Positions 55,797 through 64,000 of a DNA stretch of 64,000 bases are shown piece by piece. Origin of the DNA: Prosopocoilus inquinatus. Taxonomy: Eukaryota > Arthropoda > Insecta > Coleoptera > Lucanidae. Both the position numbers and the translations under genes were made by a program. The first letter of the stretch is position 1, and every line of letters starts with the position of its first letter. The notes beneath the pieces were generated by a model that searched no databases, had not been told where the DNA came from, and saw only the letters and a list, made by a program, of their open reading frames with translations. The stretch spans positions 6,200,001 to 6,264,000 of the forward strand of contig CM069871.1 of NCBI GenBank assembly GCA_036172665.1, written 5' to 3'.

Positions 55797-57480
55797 CTCT
55801 GTTAAATAGTTTCTTTAAAAAAAAAGTTGGGTTGTTGACTAGAAGAGAAAAGAACGTTCATACAAGTTAAATGAAAAGGGCAGAACAAATGGAGAAAACA
55901 AATGAACAAAACAAAAGAAAAATGACAAAGGACAAAATAAGATAAGATAACTGCAGAAAAAGAAAGTTGGAAAAAGACCACGCAAGGAGAGATTAAGGAG
56001 GGAAAACTATGAGCGCAAGAAAATGTTCGATTCGAAAGCACAAGACAATAGAAAAGCTCTCGTTTCATCGTGAAAACAATTGTTAAAAGATTAAGGCAGG
56101 ATAACAGTTCAAGAAACGAAAATCCTAGAAATTCCTCCGCCTGTATTCAAATTGGCCTATCTCTTTCCTAGAAATAAACGTGTTATTAGATTAGTTGGGC
56201 TTCCTCCTAATTAATTTCATGTTTAGATTTTTTTTTTGTTTCTAATTTTTTTAATTGTTTAAAATTTTTTATTGGCATCTTTTGTTTCGATTTTTAATAA
56301 TTTTTTACATATTAATTTTTTCATAAAAATCTTTTCTTCGACCGGGTTCACGTGCATTGGGTTTGGTTGACCTCGGAACTTCTTTTGCGTTTTTTCTTTG
56401 ATCGTTTAATTTTTTGTAATCTTAGTTTAAGTTTAACGTTTCTTGTTTTTATCTCGTTATTTTCTTTCGAATTTTCTTAAAATATTTCATTTTTAACATT
56501 TTTGGCACGATTTTTTACTTTTTTTATCTTTTGTAAAATTCCTTCCTCGGATTGGATTCACGTGGTTCATTTTAATTAGATTGGTTTGCCCTTGAATTAA
56601 TCATCTAATGATTATTGAATGGTATTAATAGTTTTTAAAATATGCCCGGATTTAGAAAAGTCTGGTTACGCCCATGTCTCTGTTAAATAGTTTCTTTAAA
56701 AAAAAGTTGAGTTGTTGACTAGAAGAGAAGAGAACGTTCATACAAATTAAATGAAAAGGGCAGAACAAATGGAGAAAACAAATGAATAAAACAAAAGAAA
56801 AATGACAAAGGACAAAATAAGATGAGATAACCGCACAAAAAGAAAGTTGGAAAAAGAAAACGGAAGGAAAGATCAAGGAGGGAAAACTATGAGCGCAAGA
56901 AAATGTTCGATACGAAAGCAAAAGAGAATAGAAAAGCCCTCGTTTCCTCGTGAAAACAATTGTTAAAAGATTTAAACAATGATAATAGTTCAAGAAACAA
57001 AAATCCTAGAAATTCCTCCGCCTGTATTCAAATTGGCCTATCTCTTTCCTGGAAATAAACGAGTTATTATATTAGTTTTTAATTAATTTTGTTCAGATTT
57101 TTTTTGGTTTCTAATTTTTTATTTGTTTCAAATTTTTTATTAGCATTTTTTGTTTCGATTTTTAGTAATTTTTTACATATTAATTTTTTTATAAAAATCT
57201 TTTCTTCGACTGGGTTCACTTGCATTGGGTTTGGTTGACTTGGAAACGCTTTCCTTTTGGATCATTTAAGTTTAAAGTTTCTTGTTTTAATCGCGCATGT
57301 TTTTTTTTCGAAATTTCTTAAAATATTTCATTTTTAACATTTTTGGCTCAATTTTTTTGATAATTTTTTACTTTTTCATCTTTTGTAAGATTCTTCCCTC
57401 GGACTAGATTCGCTTGGTTCAGTTTAATTAGATTGGTTTGCCCTTGAAACGTTTTTCAACGTCTCAAATTTTGTGTTTAA
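55715..57480 (+). repeat. 881-bp tandem duplication (two copies)
   Basis: Copy 1 is about 55715-56595 and copy 2 about 56596-57480. The first 460 bases of each are about 95 percent identical by eye, and the T-rich second half is more diverged with indels. Minus-strand frames of 88 and 113 codons at 55802-56068 and 56652-56993 look alike only because the copies are recent. They are hydrophobic because the plus strand is purine-rich. Confidence 0.93.
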
Positions 57481-57489
57481 AGGGAGTTG

Positions 57490-57865
57490 GATTCGTTTGG
57501 GTTTGGTTTAGTAGGGTTGTTGGGCTCGCTTTGCTTCGGTTTTGTTGGATTAAGTTCGCTTAAGTTCGGTTTAGTTGAAATATTTTTTTTTAAATATTGT
57601 GTTTAAGATTTAGGATTTTTACTTTTTTCATTCTCAATAATTTTAATTTTAACACTTTCTCTTTCATTCTTCATTCCTTAGTTTTTTTTTCGAATTTCCC
57701 TAAAACTTATAAAATGTTTATCATTTTTTGTTTCGATTTGTGATAATTTCTTACCTCTTCAACTTTTGTAAAATTCCTTTTTTGAGTTAGTTTGAATTAC
57801 GTTCAGTTTAATTGGGTTGACCTTGAAACGTTTTTAATGTTTCTAATTTTGTGTTTAAAAAGGCA
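57490..57865. repeat. T-rich tail with short recurring words
   Basis: Continues the T-rich style of the duplicated unit ('gttgaccttgaaacg', 'tcattttttgtttcgattt'). No gene. Confidence 0.5.
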
Positions 57866-57869
57866 AAGA

Positions 57870-57977
57870 TCGAGGACTTTATTAATTTGGAGAAAATGTT
57901 TCTGAGACCAAATAAGATTATCTACGAGGACTTTATTAATTTGGAAAAAATGTTTCTAAGACCAAAATAAGATTAGA
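57870..57977 (+). repeat. Tandem pair, period about 53 bp
   Basis: Two units share 'cgaggactttattaatttgg' and 'aaatgtttct.agacc', with only two or three differences: a recent small duplication. Confidence 0.92.
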
Positions 57978-57989
57978 ATACCTATTGTA

Positions 57990-60860
57990 CTAGCAAGTGG
58001 GAAACGCACCTGCATTTACATAAAAAGATTTATCGTTCAACAGGAAACAAGGTTAAGGTTATATGGATTACGCGAGATTTCCAATAATTAAATAAAGCAA
58101 ATAACCTTGAAATCTGTGTGTTGTTTAATTGACAGTGCGTACGAAAGCAATGATTGTTTAATTTTAACACATGGGAATGCATTAACTAGTTTATTTTTAA
58201 CAGGCAATCGAAGGAAAAATATGTTTAAACCAAAACATTTCATTTTTGTAGGAAATCGACCACAAATCTGAATACGTTCATTTTTATTCGTGGAGTGTCA
58301 ACAAAAGACCTTCCCGTAACATTTTTTTTTGTCAAACGCACACACGCACATAGGAGTTTCACGATGTATTTCCAAGACATAAAAGATATATGAAAGTAAG
58401 CAAGATCAAGTCTCTCTTCGTGTTTTTTTTATTAAATAATGTTGTTAGTATTCGATTCTTTCGTATTGTGACCTTGTCTTCAACGAAGGTTGCAAATAAC
58501 GGAATTTAAATTTAAAGAATTATTATTTTCGTTCCTGCGGATTGAAAATTTTAATGGGAGGATAAATTTTTGGTTTGTTTTCTTCCCCCCTTTAATTACA
58601 CGAAAACGCTTTAATTGCATAATAATTACCGCTCATGGATATGCATGATAAATTATTTGCACAAAATGGTAAGGCTTTTCGGTTAAGGCTGCGCTTATTT
58701 ATTCCACTGAATAAATTATAGCAATTCCTCTAGGAGTTTAACAAGAGAATAGGGTCAAAATTTATGCTGCATAATCCGGGAGCCAATTTCGCGAAATTCA
58801 CGCACACCACCATCGATTTTGGAATTACTCTAATACGAGATTGCTAAATTAGCGTTAAGTACAGATTTTGCAATTAGCGATTTTGTGATGTGCGACGACC
58901 CAAAAACACAAGCGAATTGTTTATGAAACAACGATTTAATTTAATTTAATTTTTGTTAATTTTGTTAAAACTGCGTCGCGAAATCGAACCGAAACGGAAA
59001 TGGCAATGCGGCGTGCATATTAATGATAAGAAAATTTATACGGAACTTGGACGAAATGCACTGGAAATTTTGCAGTGTGAAACTTCAATAATCCGGTTCA
59101 CATTAAGTTATAAAATGCAAATTTTATTGAAATCTTCTGCACCGCTGTAAAGAAGCGACTGGCGGGCTCAGTAAATTCCAAAAGTAATATAATCGAAGCA
59201 GTAAAGCGCTTATTTCATATTCATAACGGTTCATATAGCCACCACCACCATCACCATCCACCACTTTACCTCTTCCACGATAATGATAAGACGATGATCT
59301 TGTCAAGAGACTTAAACATAAAACGATGAAGATAACTATAATTTGGAAGTCAGGTCGCAATATGACTCATTTGAAAACAGAAAATGAAAAATGTACAGCT
59401 GGAAACTTACATAACGATGGCTCAGTCAGTTTAAAATAGAACACATTGCATTCGCGTCTTAATTTTCCTCGTCGAAAAATTTTCCAATAGGAAAATTTTC
59501 CATCAGGTCAACTTTCCAGCTTTATTTTAATTTAAATATAGTGTATCTAAGAAATGTTTATGACCGGCGGGGTGAGTTAGGCCTATTAAAATGACTGCGG
59601 CTTAAAAATTTAGAAGCAAACGAATGTTTTAAGAAGCGTACAGATTTCTTCGTCCCTTTTTCTCTCTTAATCGCAATCTCTTTCAGTTATTTCTTTAATT
59701 CTTACCTGTCCAAAAATTGTATGTAAAGAAATTATAAACTTTATTTTAATACCGATAGTCTATTTGCAACATGCTTCTTATAATAAATTAAGTATGGAAG
59801 ACATTTGCTTGTAAAATTATACAAAATGTATCTATACATTTGATATCTCTGTCTATAAAACGTCAAGCATCTTAACAATTTAAAAGAAGAAACGATCAGC
59901 ACAAAGTTATGCAAAATAATTTCCCAATATAATTTAACAGTAATTATCGGCGAAATGTTTAACATAACATGAAAACAAATTGCTTTACATATATTATCAG
60001 GAATTTATTGAGCAGTTTAAGTGATTTTTGCGGAATTTCCTCGCAAACATTTTAATTTGATCTAGTTGCACATTGCTATGGCATAGTTTAGCCGTTAATT
60101 TGTCCCGGCGACGTTGATTCTAATGAAAGTAAATTGTTTGCATAATTGTTACGGAAGCGTCTTATCGCAGCGTATCAATTTATCACGAAGGTTGGTTATC
60201 TTTGAACAAATTTCAGCATTAACAGCAACACGACGAGCAGGAAACACGACAACAATAGAATGGAACTAACGTCGTTTGTACGTAGAGAGCTCACAGAAGT
60301 CTCATTAGAATATAAACTTTAAAGTGATCTGATATTCTCAAGAGATAACGCGATGTCACATGGAGGTAGAAGTAATTAAAGAGGTAATCACAGACAGATG
60401 AAGAGATTTTCTAACTTCCGTATATCCACCATAAACCAGAGTGCCAGGATCATGCGGTTTATGTCGGGCGATGTCAAATGTCGCGGTCTCGGAACAGGCA
60501 CGTATTACGATCGTGAAATTCGAGTATGCAATAAGAATTCTCAGACTAAATTATTTGACGAAAACAAGAAGAACGTGTGATGATAAGATATCTAAGATTT
60601 ACCTTCTGGCTAAGCTGATACTCAGAGGTCGGAAACTCAAATGTAAATTCGGGTTGAATACACGTCAATACAGGTCAGTGCAAACAGGCAGCGTTTGGTG
60701 TTTATTCAATTGCTTTAGATTGAGAGATCCTACGCTCAATGGATTTAAATATTAGCACAGTTACCTCAAAGGAGATGATGCTGCGTCTAGAATTGCAAGC
60801 AGCAGGTCTTTTTAGAAATAAAAAGGGGAATACGTTAGAGATTAATGCATATAACTGTTT
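57990..60860. other. No gene seen; AT-rich
   Basis: No supported gene. A (CCA)n tract is at 59239-59264, and a fragment of the 51262-51460 repeat lies at about 59460-59555 (shared 'ttaatttaaatatagtgta'). Frames at 60398-60755 overlap one another and show no domain. Confidence 0.55.
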
Positions 60861-60953
60861 CCCTTGCAGATCCAGATCTTTACTTTTTTCTTTCTTCTAT
60901 GTTTTGTAATTTTAATTTCGGGTATCGATTATATTCGCTACTTATCGTTTTCT

Positions 60954-61495
60954 CCATTAAAACTAAACACCTTCGTCAAATCTTCACATTTCAATATATT
61001 TCGTGATTTTTTCATCTTCTCCTCTCCTTCGTTTGCCTTCGTTTTTCAGCACAGATCTTTCACAAATGTTTTTTATTTAAAATGTTATACATTTCTCAAC
61101 TGAAACATTATTAAATAAATCACACGTTTCACAGCGCTCTTAGTTACAAGAAAAAGGGGCAACTCATCTTTTTCCTCATTAAAACTAAAGATCGCGATCT
61201 TCTCTTCTGCTTTTCTTCTTCAAATCTTCACATCTCAACATGTTTCGTGATTTTTTCATATTCTCTCTTCCTCTGTTCTTTTTTCTAGAACTAAACATCT
61301 TCGTCAAATCTTCACATTTCAACATATTTCGTGATTTTTTCATCTTCCCCTCTCCTCCGTTTGCCAACTTTTCTCGTCACAGGTCTTTCATAAACGCTCT
61401 TTATTTTAAATGTTCTACATTTCTCAACTGAGCAGATATTATTGAAAAGACCAGAAGTTTCATAGCGTTCTTGTTTCCAAGAAAAGGAGGCAATT
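60954..61495 (+). repeat. TC-rich tandem repeat, two full and one partial unit
   Basis: The word 'tcaaatcttcacat' occurs at about 60977, 61222 and 61308. It is followed each time by 'tttcgtgattttttcat'. The first and third units continue together through 'ctctcct.cgtttgcc', 'atgtt.tacatttctcaactga' and 'catagcg.tct' type phrases; the middle one is truncated. Frames on either strand are low complexity. Confidence 0.85.
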
Positions 61496-61499
61496 TAAA

Positions 61500-62180
61500 T
61501 TAGATCAACTTTATGTAGATATACTGCCTGTAGTAAATACAGTGCGCAAAATTATAGCATATTAAAACTAATCACAATAATTTCCGTGGGCTGCGCCGAG
61601 ACGCAAAACCGCTTCTCCTCCTCAATTTAATGCAACGCAAAATTTCGCACGCCATCCAGTTCGTACGGTGGAGTTCGATGGAGCAATGAAATCATCTAAT
61701 GGACTACCCGCCATATTTTGCATAATCCGTCAAATTGTTGAACAGGAACCGCTCTCCCGGAAAATAGCCTCGAATGCAGCGCGACATTTTCTGCAAGGCG
61801 CTTCGGAGCGTCGTCATTTAACGGGACACTTAAGGGACTAATTTTGATATAATCTGTTCCCGAGTGTTTGCATAAAACTGGGCTATTAGGGTTTTGCAGT
61901 GTCGTAATATTTATCATAGAGCAGGTGAGTGCAAGGAAATTAATTTTACGACTTGGAAACCGTTTCGCAATTTACTAGAAGCACGTCGGGTGACGAGGCT
62001 TAAATCGAACTGTTGAAGTAATATTTTCAATAATAACCTTGTCCCTTTAATTATCGAACCATCCTTGTAATTGACTACCCCAATCCTACATCTTATACGC
62101 TTTTGTGCCTTTAATTGTTGAATCGCCCACGTACGTAAAATTTTGGTCTCATACACATTGCTACCTAACTCTTTGCACTT
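61500..62180. other. No confirmed gene; base-balanced DNA
   Basis: Base composition is more balanced than average. Short minus-strand frames at 61696-61917 and 61914-62189 lack domains. A plus-strand donor-like 'gagcaggtgagt' is at about 61919-61930. Its role is unclear. Confidence 0.35.
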
Positions 62181-62186
62181 ACCTGA

Positions 62187-62500
62187 CAACTAACTAGCAA
62201 GTTATCGACACGGATGGAGAGTAACGTTGGGTTGTTATACGCGGAATTCCCTAGCTCGAGTGGAGAATTAGGTCGAATATTCAATTTTCGGCAGGCTCTG
62301 TATACGGTCACGACGACGTTTCCCCGAAAATAAAGTGTAAAGTCACTGTCGTTTGAGTAATGTCCACACCGGTAAATTAACTCATAAACAGGTAACACAC
62401 AAGAGTAATCAAAACGCAACAGCACCCTTGATGATCTACCCAAGTATTGAGCATGATGGTCGCTTCGAGCGCGAAAACGCTCGTCCCACGTGTCCAAATC
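62187..62500 (-). CDS. Candidate internal exon on the minus strand (unknown protein)
   Basis: Read on the minus strand, 'ttatttttctgaatttgttag' is a good pyrimidine-rich splice acceptor. It is followed by about 312 bases that stay open in one frame (about 104 codons, part of a longer stop-free stretch 62165-62545) and end at a consensus donor, 'gttgtcag' followed by 'gtaagtgc'. Composition is GC-richer than the flanks. The peptide has mixed composition (Trp-Asp-Glu-Arg, Arg-Ala-Arg-Ser-Asp-His-His, and a Cys-Gly-His) with no domain I recognise. There is no ATG in the frame, so it would have to be internal. It could also be an untranslated exon or chance. Confidence 0.3.
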
Positions 62501-62549
62501 TAACAAATTCAGAAAAATAACTCCAAGAGAAGGCGCAACAAGCACACAA

Positions 62550-64000
62550 GCGGATCATAGAATACAGAGCAGATAGATAGAGTCGTGTTCACAGAATAAC
62601 CATCGAGAATGAAAATAATGACGACGTTGCAAAACAACCGTAAACAACCTACACATTTTAATTACTCCTGTTTGTTAGGCGTAAACGATTTCATTAATTT
62701 TGACTTGACTTTCTGTATTCTGGAATGCACTTTAGCAAGCAATTTGGGTTTCTGTGCCTCATCAGCGCGAACTAATTTATCGTTTAATCACTCCATATAC
62801 GGAATATACGAAATGTGCACTACGTTATCGACCTGAAACAGGCAGGTAGGTGCATTAAAATAAATTTAAATTTCGGTCGAATCGGAAAGGAGGCCTTTCA
62901 AAATAACGGGGAACTCGAAGCGAAGTTGAAGATGATATTAAAACACCTCAGCTTAATGTGATGTATGTACACAAAGAGGCATTAAAATTGTGCCATTCAC
63001 CAAACGCTTTACGCAAAGAAAAATAAATTACTATTGGTCCCACGGTTGACACCTTCTTCTTTCTGTTTGGAGCTTTCTCTCCGACTGAAAAGCAAAAAGA
63101 AAAAAGAAAAAAGAAAAAAAACTGCGGGGCATATAAAATGAGTACCTTTTAACTAACCATAGTGTTTAAGGCGTGTGTAAAATAAAATAACCACCAGCAA
63201 GTAGGACATACCGGTAACTTGAAAATCCAAATAAGCGCAGACGCATATACCTCGTAAGCCCATTCATTACGTTAAACATTATGATTATCAAATATTAAAA
63301 TTTCCTGTGTGATGCCTTAATGTATTGCATTAATATTCAAGGCAAGAAGCTGCAATGCAACATCTAATAATACGTATAATTATCGCACAAAATAACACGG
63401 ACGTAGTCACATACGTTATAATCAATTTCACACATACCCGAGCATGACTAATGCGCTTTTCGTACGTACCACAGCCATTTTTCAATTCATCAATTAATAT
63501 CGGAACTTACGTAGGTCGTATATTATTTAACCTGGATATACTCGTACCTCTAAGGCTGGCAAGAAAGCCTGGTGCTGCGCAATTCATAATTTATTTGTTG
63601 GGTTTGCTAAAACAACACGTAATTACAAGGGTCAACCAAATAATAACGGCAATTGTGATGTGCCTTATCAATGCATGTTATCAACGTCGTCATATATTTA
63701 AGTACTACAGTTAGACAAATATGCACGTGCTTTACCAATCGTGTTTGCTCATCTAAAATTGATTTTGCGGTTCAATTGCACCGTTAGTGGTAAAAGGTCG
63801 AGGAGGGTTTCCAAATTCATTCAGTTTTTGCGAAGGTAACAGTGAGGTGAGTATCTTTATCTTAGCAATTTTTAATTACACGTACATTTCCTGTAAGTAA
63901 ACGAAAAGCATTTCTAGGTCTACCTGAAATCGCTATTGATCAGATCATTAATCAGAAAAAAGTGACTTTGTTTGTTTGAAAGATATACTTAAATTAAATA
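62550..64000. other. No gene seen to window end
   Basis: AT-rich DNA. A plus-strand 75-codon frame with a true ATG (62609-62836) ends 'ctgtcgacctga'-style without a domain. A (GAAAAAA)n run lies at 63093-63121. Nothing supported beyond this. Confidence 0.5.
63093..63121 (+). repeat. (GAAAAAA)n microsatellite
   Basis: About four to five A-rich units with G every six or seven bases. Confidence 0.9.

Noticed and set aside
55802..56993. Similar minus-strand frames of 88 and 113 codons, suggesting a small gene family
   Set aside because: They lie in the two copies of a recent 881-bp tandem duplication; similarity follows from DNA identity and the composition is that of purine-rich DNA read backward.
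1..64000. Bacterial features (operons, Shine-Dalgarno sites, CRISPR arrays, rho-independent terminators)
   Set aside because: Gene spacing, microsatellites, MITEs, SINE and absence of long frames all point to a eukaryotic noncoding region.

Overview
This window looks like nuclear DNA from an arthropod, most likely an insect. It is AT-rich and dense in microsatellites. Small terminal-inverted-repeat (TIR) elements with TA, TTA or 8-bp target duplications (Tc1/mariner-like, PIF/Harbinger-like and hAT-like) are common, and there is one clear tRNA-derived SINE. A beetle would fit the general style, but nothing here proves the order. I see no operon structure, no prokaryotic gene spacing, no rRNA and no CRISPR array.

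No protein-coding gene can be called with confidence. Open frames are short (at most about 140 codons), few begin with a convincing start, and I recognise no complete protein domain. The window is best read as a gene desert or the inside of a very long intron. A few pieces deserve testing as exons or gene remnants. These are a minus-strand candidate internal exon at about 62187-62500 with good-looking acceptor and donor sites, a minus-strand frame at 24268-24471 followed by an A tract, a GC-rich frame at 1887-2171, and a possible decayed LINE reverse transcriptase piece at 4548-4979 on the minus strand.

Layout. 1-960: a duplicated 0.6-kb unit with a foldback arm. 4000-8760: a repeat complex whose 3' half recurs about 2.95-3.25 kb downstream, the second copy carrying an inserted palindromic element. 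9190-9385: short tandem repeats. 11634-13925: a dispersed repeat, a 1-kb Tc1/mariner-like element and a 358-bp tandem duplication. 16277-17448: a hAT-like element with a smaller hAT-like MITE nested in it. 20009-20775: a 434-bp tandem duplication. 26198-26415: a tRNA-derived SINE. 26905-27790: a pyrimidine-rich array of about 125-bp units interrupted by a foldback. 28325-32940: a cluster of small satellites, MITEs and a perfect palindrome. 35661-36080: a foldback element. 36920-37915: a 200-bp tandem array. 39690-39763: a tRNA-Thr-like sequence. 40682-41020: a TIR element. 49090-49182: a 93-bp hAT MITE with a perfect 8-bp target duplication. 49805-50715: a tandem duplication. 51290-53700: a T-rich degenerate array with a MITE inside. 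55228-57985: dispersed repeat, TIR element and an 881-bp tandem duplication. 60954-61495: a TC-rich repeat.

The regions between (about 2.2-3.9, 17.5-20, 21.3-26.2, 33.1-35.6, 41-45, 46.6-49, 53.7-55.2, 58-60.9 and 62.6-64 kb) look single-copy at the scale of this window and carry no feature I can name. Nothing amounts to a convincing undescribed functional system. The most interesting signals are nested, datable element insertions, strand-asymmetric tandem arrays, and the possible exons.
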